A stretch of DNA of 36,075 bases from an uncultured Clostridia bacterium (GCA_937892525.1 CALAEV010000020.1:1-36075), one strand, 5' to 3'; shown: positions 1 through 7,543, counted from the stretch's first letter. A program made the numbers and translations. The notes: a model not told the origin generated them from the sequence alone.

Positions 1-55
1 AATGTGGACTTGATTGGATTTTCCGATATGGACTACATTGGATTTTCCAATGTGG
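1..55. repeat. Terminal direct repeat of the contig (circular overlap)
   Basis: These 55 bases are identical to bases 36021-36075. A duplicated end of this kind is expected when a circular molecule is written out linearly from a k-mer assembly. The segment is also two and a bit units of the 24-base tandem array at the other end. A repeat-induced break is therefore the alternative, although the reading frame carried across the join supports true circularity. Confidence 0.8.
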
Positions 56-428
56 CTAACAAATTACCAATTGGCTCTATATTATTGCCTGTGTCTATGT
101 TTCCAATTTCATTATATCTCTCGTCCTTTGTCGAGATTTCACGGATTGTGTATTCCGTACAAAGAATTTGACCACGATTGTTTCGTGGCCTGTAACGGTC
201 TAAATAACCGTTTTGTTCGAGTTCGAGTATTGCTGCTCTAACTCCGTCTATACCGTCTTTAGAAAGGGTTACAAGCCCTTTAAGAGTATAGTCCCAATCT
301 TCAGGAAGTGAAAGCATCAGCGTTAGTAAACCCTTTGCTTTCAATGTTAAGTTTTTGTCCTGTAAGTGATAATTAGATACTACGGTATAATTATGCTTTT
401 TTTCGATACGAAATTTTGTCGTTGCCAT
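33..428 (-). CDS. Winged-helix (HTH_36-type) replication-initiator-like protein, tail lost by a frameshift
   Basis: Residues 1-95 look like the winged-helix domain found in plasmid and conjugative-element proteins thought to start or control replication, with the segment KAKGLLTLMLSLPEDW and a recognition-helix region around KDGIDGVRAAILELEQNGYL. The start ATG at 428 has AAAGGA nine bases upstream. As read, the protein is 131 aa and stops inside the first 24-base repeat (LENPM). Adding one T to the TTT run (complement of bases 61-63) would join PIGN to FVSHIGKSN. The frame would then run through the whole repeat array, across the circular join, to a TAA at 35784-35786, giving about 221 aa. 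So this is either a real truncation, a variable locus or a one-base assembly error. It is last in the operon after the nucleotidase gene, 17 bases away. The replication role is inferred from family and context. Confidence 0.75.
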   Translation of the reverse strand: MATTKFRIEKKHNYTVVSNYHLQDKNLTLKAKGLLTLMLSLPEDWDYTLKGLVTLSKDGIDGVRAAILELEQNGYLDRYRPRNNRGQILCTEYTIREISTKDERYNEIGNIDTGNNIEPIGNLLATLENPM

Positions 429-445
429 AACAATAAATCCTTTCG

Positions 446-1852
446 TTATTTAACTATATCTTTTTTTATACCTGGTGTGAGATTGTGTTTGCACTTATTC
501 TTGCCTTGTGCAACATAAGGGTATGGCTCATGAGCGAGCTGTAGCCATTCCTGTTGTAAAGAAACAAGCTTATCTGTAAGTCGTTCAGACTCACTTTTAA
601 GGGTCTGTGTGAACTTACCGTCTGTTACAAGGTCTTTCGCAACTTCTGTTGCCTTTGGAATAAAGAACTTGCGATTACATTTTTTAAGGTCAGTATCAAC
701 CTGTTTAATTTCAGAAGAAAGTTCATTGAGTCGTGCTTCAGTTTTAAGCATTCTGCTGATGAACTGTTCTACTGATGTTGGAGTAACTGGTTGTGTTCTC
801 CAGGTTGTACCACGAGAGATTGCTGTGTTTAACCAATCCATTATCTTCCCAAGTGGTATTGAATTGGCTTGTGCAGTCTGATATGCCTTTTCTAAACAGT
901 TAAGCATTGCCTGGTCTGTCTTATGTTCTTTTGTGAATGCTCGAACAAAAGCGTTATTGTTATTGTGCTGTGATACAATCTGTTTGCTTTGAGTTGAATG
1001 ATTATAATCTGAAAATGTTTCGCCTGATTGAGAGAGTTTAAGTCTTAAATCTTCATCTGACTGTTTACGCATTTCAAAATACGGTGTAACAAGTTCCATA
1101 AAGTTTTCAGGTAAAACATCTCCATTAAAACCATAATATGCTGTGCCTCGTTCTTCGACACGGTCTATACCTGTTAATTGTTCAAGTTGCAAACAGAGGG
1201 TCATTGCTGATTCATCGTGGCGAACAGTTGCACCGTCCCAAAGGTTACCTTTTTCGCCACCATAAGCACCAAGACCACGATTATTAATGTCATTGATGAA
1301 CTTGATAGATGTGCCACCAGCGTTTTGCCATTCACGAAGATTTTTATTGTAATCGTCAAGCAAATAGCAGTTCTTATCGAAGTTCTCAATGAATGATGCT
1401 TTATCTGCTCCTGTAGGAACAAAAATCATTCTTTCAGGTTTAATCTGTGGAATATGCTCTTGCACCCATTGTCTTTTTTCATCTTCTGCAAAGGGTGGCT
1501 CTGTTTCAAGTACTGCAGAAAGCACGTAGAATTCGACATCAGGGTTTCTGTCAGCACAGAGGGAAATTGCCTTAACAAGTTCTTCAAACGGTTTTAAGCC
1601 GATATAGAAGCCTTTTTCCCACATTCTTTCAATGTAGTTATGGTCAGTATCGTGGAAACGACACAAAGTACCGTCCATATCAATAAACACTCGTTTAGGA
1701 GGGGCTATATCATAACCATTACCAAGACGAGCTCCTTGACGATACATATCTTCGTAACTGTCATAGCCATTCTGCATAGCCATTATGTCACGATATTCAG
1801 ATATTGGTATCTTACCTCTGTTTGTTTCAACATATTTTTGTTCACTCATCAT
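446..1852 (-). CDS. HAD-superfamily 5'(3')-deoxyribonucleotidase-like protein with coiled-coil tail
   Basis: The 468-aa protein has three parts. Residues 1-50 are a short leader region (ISEYRDIMAMQNGYDSYEDM). Residues 53-170 form a HAD phosphatase domain with all the expected motifs: FIDMDGT (nucleophile D58, acid D60), VLSA (S112), K151 and the LLDD pair (D166/D167). Residues 300-468 are charged and helical with coiled-coil character. The HAD part resembles small nucleotidases that dephosphorylate dNMPs, so a role in nucleotide salvage or in sensing DNA metabolism is possible. The start overlaps the end of the upstream gene (ATGATGAGTGA), and a second ATG follows at once. Its fixed place beside the replication-type gene suggests a plasmid-maintenance role, which is inference. 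Confidence 0.75.
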   Translation of the reverse strand: MMSEQKYVETNRGKIPISEYRDIMAMQNGYDSYEDMYRQGARLGNGYDIAPPKRVFIDMDGTLCRFHDTDHNYIERMWEKGFYIGLKPFEELVKAISLCADRNPDVEFYVLSAVLETEPPFAEDEKRQWVQEHIPQIKPERMIFVPTGADKASFIENFDKNCYLLDDYNKNLREWQNAGGTSIKFINDINNRGLGAYGGEKGNLWDGATVRHDESAMTLCLQLEQLTGIDRVEERGTAYYGFNGDVLPENFMELVTPYFEMRKQSDEDLRLKLSQSGETFSDYNHSTQSKQIVSQHNNNNAFVRAFTKEHKTDQAMLNCLEKAYQTAQANSIPLGKIMDWLNTAISRGTTWRTQPVTPTSVEQFISRMLKTEARLNELSSEIKQVDTDLKKCNRKFFIPKATEVAKDLVTDGKFTQTLKSESERLTDKLVSLQQEWLQLAHEPYPYVAQGKNKCKHNLTPGIKKDIVK

Positions 1853-2078
1853 TCTTCACTTCACTTTCAAGGTGCTTTTTGAAATTCTTACAACAATAAT
1901 CAATATAATCATCAGGTATGCATTCTTCTTTGTAGGGACAAGACGAACAAAAGTTGTTAGATTCAATAAGGTCACAAAGAATGGTTTTAATGGTTTCGTC
2001 ATCTGTTACCTTTAACAAATCGAAGAACTCCCCAAGTGTCATATTTTTGTATTTGTCATAATATGTTTTTATTTTCAT
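1842..2078 (-). CDS. Small cysteine-rich hypothetical protein
   Basis: A 78-aa protein beginning MKIKTYYDKYKNMTL. I chose the ATG at 2078 because it lies 13 bases after the stop of the upstream gene, while the longer frame overlaps that gene. The C-terminal half has five cysteines in CSSCPYKEEC and YCCKNF, suggesting a small metal-binding knuckle. It overlaps the nucleotidase gene by 11 bases, so the two are probably translationally coupled. I do not recognise a family with certainty. Confidence 0.6.
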   Translation of the reverse strand: MKIKTYYDKYKNMTLGEFFDLLKVTDDETIKTILCDLIESNNFCSSCPYKEECIPDDYIDYCCKNFKKHLESEVKNDE

Positions 2079-2091
2079 ACCAACACCTGTG

Positions 2092-2298
2092 TTATTCAAT
2101 ATTTTTGCCTGCAAGATAGGCAATAAGTTTTCCTGCTTTAACTGCTTTCTGCAGTTCAAGAATATCGCGTACATCAGGTAGAGTTTTACTCATTTGAACA
2201 ATATCTTCTGTGGTAAGAGCAAGAATTTCTTTATCGTCTGTCTTGCCACCATCAATAACCTTTTTAAGTACATTAAGTCTTTTTGTGTTAACAGCCAC
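2092..2298 (-). CDS. Small hypothetical protein
   Basis: A 68-aa protein starting at a GTG (MAVNTKRLNVLKKVIDG). The start is set by GGAGGTGAC, with GGAGG about seven bases upstream; a more upstream TTG would lie inside this ribosome-binding site. The sequence is helical and charged, with no cysteines or membrane segment (LTTEDIVQMSKTLPDVRDIL). It overlaps the end of the preceding gene by 11 bases and belongs to the same small-gene run. No family recognised. Confidence 0.6.
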   Translation of the reverse strand: MAVNTKRLNVLKKVIDGGKTDDKEILALTTEDIVQMSKTLPDVRDILELQKAVKAGKLIAYLAGKNIE

Positions 2299-2608
2299 TA
2301 TTGTCACCTCCAATATAAAAAATGGTGCTTTCAGAAACGCTTTTCATTTCATTCTTTTGAAGATTGTCTCCAAAAAGAGAAACAAGCAACTTTTCAAAAA
2401 TAGGAGTTACTTGTTGATATGTATCTCTTAACTTTTCATCAATCTGATTGATTAACTCTTTGCCGTCTTCGGTTGCCGATGCAAGAACATTAAGCTGATT
2501 GGTGTCAACCACAAGCTGTGTTCCTGTAAACGCAAGAGAAACCGAGAAAATCGGTGGCGACTGCTCTGGAGCAGTAATGTTGTTTTCTATTTGATTGTCG
2601 TTTGTCAT
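2288..2608 (-). CDS. Small hypothetical protein
   Basis: A 106-aa protein beginning MTNDNQIENN. The ATG at 2608 has AGGAGG seven bases upstream and is preferred over a longer frame whose extra 17 residues lack a ribosome-binding site. It has a beta-like stretch (FSVSLAFTGTQLVVDTNQL) followed by a helical segment and a short C-terminus (YIGGDNSGC). No membrane segment or known motif is visible. It lies between a small membrane protein and another small soluble one, so it is part of the plasmid accessory or maintenance operon. Confidence 0.6.
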   Translation of the reverse strand: MTNDNQIENNITAPEQSPPIFSVSLAFTGTQLVVDTNQLNVLASATEDGKELINQIDEKLRDTYQQVTPIFEKLLVSLFGDNLQKNEMKSVSESTIFYIGGDNSGC

Positions 2609-2618
2609 AACAAACCTC

Positions 2619-2810
2619 CTAAATATATTTATCAAAACACCACATAGACATAAGTGCAATTCCTATAATAGCAAGAATAACTGTTTCCACTTGCAATGCT
2701 TTAATTTTTTTGTTGCGTTCACAGTCAATAAAAATTGTTGCCAAGGACACACAGAAGCAGATTATTCCTATTATTCCTACAGTGTTTGTATTAAGTGATG
2801 TTAATAACAT
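2619..2810 (-). CDS. Small two-helix membrane protein
   Basis: A 63-aa protein with two hydrophobic segments (roughly residues 10-28, VGIIGIICFCVSLATIFI, and 42-58, ETVILAIIGIALMSMW) separated by a basic loop (CERNKKIKA). The ATG at 2810 follows GGAGG with good spacing. It is probably a small integral membrane protein. Its neighbour upstream (2827-3420) is also membrane-anchored, so they may act together. No family recognised. Confidence 0.6.
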   Translation of the reverse strand: MLLTSLNTNTVGIIGIICFCVSLATIFIDCERNKKIKALQVETVILAIIGIALMSMWCFDKYI

Positions 2811-2826
2811 TATTCAACCTCCAAAA

Positions 2827-3420
2827 CTATTTAGTGTATTCTTTGGGATTAGGTTTTTCAGAGAATGGGACTCCCATAACAAAAGGTTCATATACACAAT
2901 ATTTGTTCATATCAACTTCACGCGTTGTAATGGTATGCTTATATTTTCTTTCTAAACCATAAAAGACGTGGCGATGAATTTCATCGTTTTCGTCAATCCA
3001 ATAAAGATTTAGGTTATAATAGTCCGGATTATCGCTTTGCGATGTTATAACTGCTTTAGATATGTTTACATTTTCTTTGAGCATTAAAAATTTAACTGAC
3101 TCAGGATAGTCGACCACCGTACCGAGTGGGCCTTTAGGAAAAAGAAAATACACTAGACAAACTATAATAATTGCTCCTATTGACATTGAAATAAGTGTTT
3201 CATAAGTAGTCGATAATTGGTTTCTGTTAAGCATAACTGATACGATGAATAGTCCTATCGCAAAAAGAACAACACAAGTTGTTTTTCTTATTAACAAATT
3301 TCTTTTTTCAATATGTTGATTTTTTTCATCAACATCGTTGTCAATTATTTTTTTACATTTAATAGCACTATCTTCATCAAAAATAATAGGTACTTGACCG
3401 TATGGGAAATCAATTTTCAT
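2827..3420 (-). CDS. Hypothetical membrane protein with two transmembrane segments
   Basis: A 197-aa protein. Two hydrophobic helices lie at about residues 47-64 (TTCVVLFAIGLFIVSVML) and 76-94 (ISMSIGAIIIVCLVYFLF), preceded by a charged cytoplasmic-looking head and followed by a beta-rich C-terminal domain (YYNLNLYWIDENDEIHRHVF). The start codon overlaps the stop of the upstream gene (AAAATGA), with AGGAGG before it, so translation is coupled. I do not recognise the family. Confidence 0.65.
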   Translation of the reverse strand: MKIDFPYGQVPIIFDEDSAIKCKKIIDNDVDEKNQHIEKRNLLIRKTTCVVLFAIGLFIVSVMLNRNQLSTTYETLISMSIGAIIIVCLVYFLFPKGPLGTVVDYPESVKFLMLKENVNISKAVITSQSDNPDYYNLNLYWIDENDEIHRHVFYGLERKYKHTITTREVDMNKYCVYEPFVMGVPFSEKPNPKEYTK

Positions 3421-3998
3421 TTTATTACCTCCTTATGAGATTTTGACTTTGGCTTTGTCTCTTTGCCTTTTTCTTTGAATGCTTTTTTGATATTGTTCCT
3501 CATATTAAGCTCTCTTTTTGCCATAAACTGTTCTTGTGTTAAACCAAGAAAATCAAGAGAAGCTTTCACTCGTTGGTCAAAAACACTTTCATCAAATCCT
3601 TCATAAGAATTTTTTTCAAAGTGTTGTCCCATATCGCCATAGTATGTTGTCATTCGCTGTGCTTCAGGAATATTATGATATTCTTCATAAGTCGCGACTA
3701 AATCTGTAAGCTTGTAGTTTGGTTTTGTTAGTTGCAGTCGAGCTGGAACAAATTCTATGTTCTTGAATGTGTCGATATACAAATGACAACCTACACCACC
3801 ATTACCGTTTAGTTTGTAGCGTTCAACATTATTGTACTGTGTATAAATATCTGCACAGTTTATGGTATTAGGAGTTACATCAGGATAACGCCTACGAAAT
3901 TCTTCAATTGCTACTGACTTATTTAATGCGTTAATAATTATATAACCGTCTCTAAAGGGGTACTTTTCCCACGAAGCGAATGTAAATAATACTTCCAT
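3417..3998 (-). CDS. Hypothetical protein downstream of parB
   Basis: A 193-aa protein beginning MEVLFTFASWEKYPF. The ATG at 3998 is preceded by AAAGGAG; a longer frame would reach back into parB without a ribosome-binding site. The N-terminal 60 residues look compact and mixed alpha/beta (FRDGYIIINALNKSVAIEEF). The C-terminus is highly basic (KEKGKETKPKSKSHKEV), which suggests nucleic-acid contact. It starts four bases after parB ends and is probably co-transcribed with it. No family recognised; a partition-associated role would be guesswork. Confidence 0.65.
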   Translation of the reverse strand: MEVLFTFASWEKYPFRDGYIIINALNKSVAIEEFRRRYPDVTPNTINCADIYTQYNNVERYKLNGNGGVGCHLYIDTFKNIEFVPARLQLTKPNYKLTDLVATYEEYHNIPEAQRMTTYYGDMGQHFEKNSYEGFDESVFDQRVKASLDFLGLTQEQFMAKRELNMRNNIKKAFKEKGKETKPKSKSHKEVIK

Positions 3999-4002
3999 AT
4001 TA

Positions 4003-4971
4003 TTACTCCTTTCCAATCGTTCTTTCCTGACGGTGCTTTTGATAAAATTCAAGTGCTTTCAAAATTCCTGCTTCCATATCTTTTTTGCTTGTGCGTGGTG
4101 CAAAAAATCTACTGAATTTATCAACTGCAAAACTAATGTGTTCTTTTTGGTTTGGCTTTTCCTGACGGAGAAGCTCTAAAACACTTTGTGCTGAAAGATT
4201 ACCGTCATTTTGCATTTGTCTTAACTGAATAGCTTGTGCGTGAGAGGGGGTAGCGTAGGAACTCTCTACAAACTCTAATACCAATCGCTGATTTGCAGGA
4301 GTCAGATATGAAAGTTCAACTGCAGGTCGCATAGCAATCTGCATCTGGTCTCTGCCTTCAGGTTTTTCAACGCTGTTGTCAACCATCTGCAAGAATTCAG
4401 GAATAAGATTTGTAAGACGAATAAAGCGTTGAATTTGCGTTTGGCTTTCGCCAGTTTGCTCGGCAAGTTGCATTCGAGAATAATTTTGTCCCACTGGGAC
4501 TAAATTATCTTTTGTTGGTCTGCCTGCTTGTCTTTTCATAGCATCTACTCGCATTTTATAAGCAAATGCTTTTTCTGATGGCAAGAGATAGGGGCGGTGA
4601 GCATTACTATCTACCATAAGAATTACTGCTTGTTCGTCTGTTAAATTACGAACAATAACAGGAAGTTCGTTTATTCCTGCAAGTAGTGCAGCGTGTTTTC
4701 TACGATGTCCTGAAATCATTTCATATCGTCCGTTCTGTTTTGGACGAACAATACAAGGCATCATAACACCGTTTTCACGAATTGATGAAACAAGTTCTTG
4801 CATATCCTGGTTATCACGAACTTTGAATGGGTGATTTTGAAAACTGTCAATTTCACTACAATTTACTGTGACAATTCGTTCTTGTGCGTTTTCTTGTCGT
4901 TCCTGTTCGGTAGAAAACAACTCATTTAATGAGTCGTGCATCTGCAGACCTGGTAATTTGTTTGTTGCCAT
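4003..4971 (-). CDS. parB: ParB-family partition protein
   Basis: A 322-aa protein with a ParB/Sulfiredoxin-like N-terminal domain: the GHRR motif is at residues 88-91 (MISGHRRKHAAL), preceded by the segment ELVSSIRENGVMMPCIVR. A helix-turn-helix region follows at about residues 160-200 (SRMQLAEQTGESQTQIQRFI), then a helical C-terminus for dimerisation. ParB binds centromere-like sites and, with ParA, partitions low-copy plasmids. The start lies inside the end of parA (about 50 bases of overlap), the usual parAB arrangement. No clear parS inverted repeat cluster was seen nearby. Confidence 0.9.
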   Translation of the reverse strand: MATNKLPGLQMHDSLNELFSTEQERQENAQERIVTVNCSEIDSFQNHPFKVRDNQDMQELVSSIRENGVMMPCIVRPKQNGRYEMISGHRRKHAALLAGINELPVIVRNLTDEQAVILMVDSNAHRPYLLPSEKAFAYKMRVDAMKRQAGRPTKDNLVPVGQNYSRMQLAEQTGESQTQIQRFIRLTNLIPEFLQMVDNSVEKPEGRDQMQIAMRPAVELSYLTPANQRLVLEFVESSYATPSHAQAIQLRQMQNDGNLSAQSVLELLRQEKPNQKEHISFAVDKFSRFFAPRTSKKDMEAGILKALEFYQKHRQERTIGKE

Positions 4972-5752
4972 CTGTAATAATCTCCTTTGCTAATAATTTA
5001 TAAGCTCGTGCTGACTCTGAATTTGGTGCATATTCCATTGGACTTTTATTGTGCAATGGAGCTTCTGCTGTTTTTACACAACGGGGAATTTCCGTGTCAA
5101 AAACTCTTATCTTACCGTCAAACACTTCACGCACTTCATTTGAAATGTGCTTTGAAAGTTTTGTACGAACATCTGTCATTGTTATCAAAATACCTTCGAT
5201 AGACAAAGACGGATTAAGTTGCTTTTTGGCACTATGAATTGTGTGCATCAAATCTTCAAGTCCATCAGTTGCATAAGGTTCTGCCTGAACGGGTATAATT
5301 AAGCCATCTGATGCTGTTAATGTGTTAATCGTAAACAAGTTCAGAGCTGGATTGCTGTCAATAAGAATGTAATCATAAAATTCTCTGAACTGTGCCAATG
5401 ACCTTTTTAATACAGTTTCTCTGCTCATCATTGTAGAAAGTTGAATATCAAGTCCTGCCAAGTTAATGTTTGCAGGAATTAAGTCAACTCCTTCTGTTAT
5501 AGGGACAACATAGTCCCTTGATGGCTTTGCAGTTTCGTTTAATTCATCAAAAATAACATCTTTGATTGAATAACTATACAATGCTCGGTCTCGATAGCCC
5601 AAACCTTTTGTGAGATTGCCCTGTGGGTCAAAATCAATCATCAATACCTTTTTTCCGAGACTAGCTAACGCTGTTCCCAAACAGCTTGTGGTGACGGTTT
5701 TTCCAACGCCACCTTTGTGATTGCAAATCGAAATAATTTTTGCTTCACTCAT
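4922..5752 (-). CDS. parA: ParA-family partition ATPase
   Basis: A 276-aa protein starting MSEAKIISICNHKGG. It has the deviant Walker A motif KGGVGKT (residues 13-19), the A' region (MIDFDPQGNLTKGLG) and the B-type segment DYILIDSNPAL, all diagnostic of the ParA/Soj/MinD family. I chose the ATG at 5752 because AGGAGG lies eight bases upstream; another ATG six bases earlier is too close to that site. Together with ParB it provides active plasmid partition. A terminator-like hairpin (5781-5810) sits only 28 bases before the start, leaving little room for a private promoter. Confidence 0.93.
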   Translation of the reverse strand: MSEAKIISICNHKGGVGKTVTTSCLGTALASLGKKVLMIDFDPQGNLTKGLGYRDRALYSYSIKDVIFDELNETAKPSRDYVVPITEGVDLIPANINLAGLDIQLSTMMSRETVLKRSLAQFREFYDYILIDSNPALNLFTINTLTASDGLIIPVQAEPYATDGLEDLMHTIHSAKKQLNPSLSIEGILITMTDVRTKLSKHISNEVREVFDGKIRVFDTEIPRCVKTAEAPLHNKSPMEYAPNSESARAYKLLAKEIITDGNKQITRSADARLIK

Positions 5753-5780
5753 TTGCATTCCTCCTATTTTTAATATTAAA

Positions 5781-5810
5781 AAAGCAGCCACAAATAAATG
5801 CGACTGCTTT
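5781..5810 (-). terminator. Rho-independent terminator between IS30 transposase gene and parA
   Basis: On the minus strand a 12-base-pair stem (AAAGCAGTCGCA pairing with TGTGGCTGCTTT, two G-T pairs) is followed by six T. It follows the transposase gene and sits 28 bases before the parA ATG. Confidence 0.75.
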
Positions 5811-5827
5811 AATAACCAATATTGTGT

Positions 5828-6892
5828 TTAAGCTACCTTGTCAATGATATTTTCAATTTCCTGAATAAACAAGTCCCTCGGTGTTTTATAGTGAAAGTGC
5901 TTTCGGGGGAGATTGTTAATCATATTCATTATTCTTTCAATATCATCAGGGTGCAGAGTATCGAAGTTAGTTCCTTTTGGAACAAACCTTCGAACAATGC
6001 CATTCCAATTTTCGTTTGTACCACGCTCCCATGATGAATAGGGGTGAGCATAATACACTTTAGTTCTATCACTTCTTGCAATATCAACACAGTTTGCAAA
6101 CTCTGTTCCGTTATCAAAAGTGATAGATTTGAATACTTCAGGGAACAAGTCCCCAAATTTATCTTCCAATAAGTCCACAACTTCAACAATTCTAATGGAC
6201 TGCTTATCACCAACATTGAAAAGAAAACCCATTCGAGTTTTTCTTTCAACGAGGGTAATAAAGAAACCTTTTTTGTTTTTACCTACCATACCATCGCCCT
6301 CCCAATGACCGAATTCAAGTCGTTCATTAACTTCTTCAGGGCGTTCGTCAATAGATATTCCATAAAGTCTTTTGTGGTTTCGCACTCTGACTTTGTGTGT
6401 TTTTCGCATTACTTTTTTCGGTAAGTCCAAGTTACCGATTACACTTAAATTACGGTCAACCCAGTTGTAAAGGGTTTGTGTAGTGCAGGTGTGTTCGTAC
6501 AAATTGTGTTCTTTTGCAAATCCTGCGGCTGCATCTAATGACCACTTCTTTGTCAGGACTTGATGCTCGACATAACTTAAAAAATCGTGGCATTCTGCAA
6601 CTTTACATTTGCAACCACAATTTGCTCTGCTTTTTTCGTATGCTCGTTGCCCTACATCAGCAAAATACACCATTTTGGAAGTGTATAAAGGAATGTTCGG
6701 GTCTTTCTTTGTTGTATTTATTTTTTCTCGTTGCTCAACTGAGCCACGCTTGATTTCGCTTCTAATAGTTGTAATGCTTCTGTTAAGCATTCGTGCAATT
6801 TGTTTTTTTGGAGTATTTGAACTCAATAATCGTTCAATCAATTGTCTTTCTTCAAAATTTATTTGATTATATTTTTTACCTGCCGTACTCAT
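5828..6892 (-). CDS. IS30-family transposase
   Basis: A 354-aa protein, close to normal length for the family. Residues 10-50 form the IS30 helix-turn-helix (QIARMLNRSITTIRSEIKRG). The DDE catalytic residues appear intact: D200 in FGHWEGDGMVG, D260 in SITFDNGTEFAN and E294 in WERGTNENWNG. A CxCxC-like patch (NCGCKCKVAEC, about residues 91-101) may bind metal. The start has GGGAG upstream and an extended -10 promoter. I could not find matching IS ends around it: an inverted repeat with IS30-like sequence lies upstream at 7020-7077, but no partner lies near 5790. The copy may be immobile or domesticated. Confidence 0.92.
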   Translation of the reverse strand: MSTAGKKYNQINFEERQLIERLLSSNTPKKQIARMLNRSITTIRSEIKRGSVEQREKINTTKKDPNIPLYTSKMVYFADVGQRAYEKSRANCGCKCKVAECHDFLSYVEHQVLTKKWSLDAAAGFAKEHNLYEHTCTTQTLYNWVDRNLSVIGNLDLPKKVMRKTHKVRVRNHKRLYGISIDERPEEVNERLEFGHWEGDGMVGKNKKGFFITLVERKTRMGFLFNVGDKQSIRIVEVVDLLEDKFGDLFPEVFKSITFDNGTEFANCVDIARSDRTKVYYAHPYSSWERGTNENWNGIVRRFVPKGTNFDTLHPDDIERIMNMINNLPRKHFHYKTPRDLFIQEIENIIDKVA

Positions 6893-6947
6893 TTTATTTT
6901 TACTCCCAAACTTTTACGATATACAAATATGAGATATTTTCATTGTA

Positions 6948-6976
6948 ATTATAACATCTCTTTGTAAAAATAAATC
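6948..6976 (-). promoter_or_regulatory. Promoter of the IS30 transposase gene
   Basis: Minus-strand extended -10 TGTTATAAT (TATAAT at 6948-6953) with GATTTA 17 bases upstream (6971-6976). The -35 hexamer is weak, but it and about 30 bases above it match the region upstream of the CAP gene promoter (see findings). Confidence 0.55.
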
Positions 6977-7019
6977 GAATTCTAACGACAATTTGTGATA
7001 AAACTGTCTTTCAGGGTAG

Positions 7020-7077
7020 GGGGGTCAACTTAACTTTTGAATTCACCCTCGCAAATTAAAATAATAAGTTGACCCCC
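7020..7077. repeat. 13-base inverted repeat resembling IS30-type ends
   Basis: GGGGGTCAACTTA at 7020-7032 is repeated in perfect inverse at 7065-7077, with the G/C tips facing outward. The bases just inside each arm are partly alike too. The pair encloses only 32 bases, so it is either a hairpin or a remnant of insertion-sequence ends. It lies about 130 bases upstream of the transposase start. Confidence 0.7.
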
Positions 7078-7303
7078 ACCAAAAAACAACGGTGGGATGT
7101 TGAGTGACATCTCCATAGGATTGTTTAATCTCCTTCAGGTGGGTTTCACAACTCTGACTGTTCCTATTGCCTGCGACGGTTTAATCACGCTCGGACTATA
7201 GCTGAACAGAAGTATCATTGTACCCATTACAACATCATCGCTACACAACAAACTCCTTGTTGTTTCTTAATATCGTTATGTTACTGCTCGTACCTTACTG
7301 ACC

Positions 7304-7339
7304 AATGACTGCACGCACAATATTGTGCGTGCAGTCATT
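7304..7339. repeat. 36-base perfect palindrome
   Basis: The half-site AATGACTGCACGCACAAT is followed directly by its exact reverse complement, an 18-base-pair potential hairpin with no separate loop. It lies in the middle of the candidate RNA region. There is no long T-run on either side, so a simple terminator is unlikely. Confidence 0.85.
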
Positions 7340-7474
7340 GCGATTTGTATTATTCAGGGAATAACAGGTAGTCTTCGCGGAACGCTTAAAATAGCTCCGT
7401 TGCAACGGAATGTCACCGATGCTTATTATTAATTTGCCAAGGTGCAAATATATAGGTCGATGTAAAGTGTGATA

Positions 7475-7516
7475 TTAGATTGGGCGTTGCTCGGTGTGTT
7501 TTTTTGGCAACGACAT
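7475..7516 (-). CDS. Possible 13-codon leader peptide inside the structured region
   Basis: An ATG 21 bases after the predicted transcript start opens a 13-codon frame (MSLPKKHTEQRPI, stop TAA). GGTGAG lies about seven bases before it, and another in-frame ATG lies six bases earlier. The frame runs through the 7485-7512 stem. It could be a leader peptide or chance; nothing proves translation. Confidence 0.2.
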   Translation of the reverse strand: MSLPKKHTEQRPI

Positions 7517-7543
7517 AAGCATCTCACCACTTACATCATCTTA

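Larger units (their letters stand above)
7081..7538 (-). ncRNA. Candidate large structured non-coding RNA (~460 nt)
   Basis: No ORF above a few codons is present here. A good promoter (TTGCGA, 17 bases, TAATAT) would start transcription at about 7537. The 5' end GATGTAAGTG pairs with CACTTTACATC 70 bases later. At least nine local stems follow on the same strand: 7485-7490/7507-7512, 7433-7437/7444-7448, 7396-7400/7405-7409, 7350-7355/7359-7364, a 36-base palindrome at 7304-7339, 7245-7251/7257-7263, 7218-7222/7228-7232, 7096-7100/7107-7111 and 7075-7080/7091-7096. GGTGAGATG near the 5' end can also pair with CATCCCACC near the 3' end. This density of perfect stems in a gene-free stretch suggests a folded RNA. 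Its class is unknown to me; ornate RNAs such as ROOL, GOLLD and ARRPOF are known from phages and plasmids. A replication origin or antisense region is an alternative. Confidence 0.5.

Noticed and set aside
5700..6892. Complete IS30 element with flanking inverted repeats
   Set aside because: No inverted repeat matching the 7020-7077 arms is found near the downstream end of the transposase gene.
7020..7081. tRNA-like acceptor stem (GGGGGTC ... GACCCCCACCA) on the plus strand
   Set aside because: The enclosed sequence is too short and has no T-arm, D-arm or anticodon stem.
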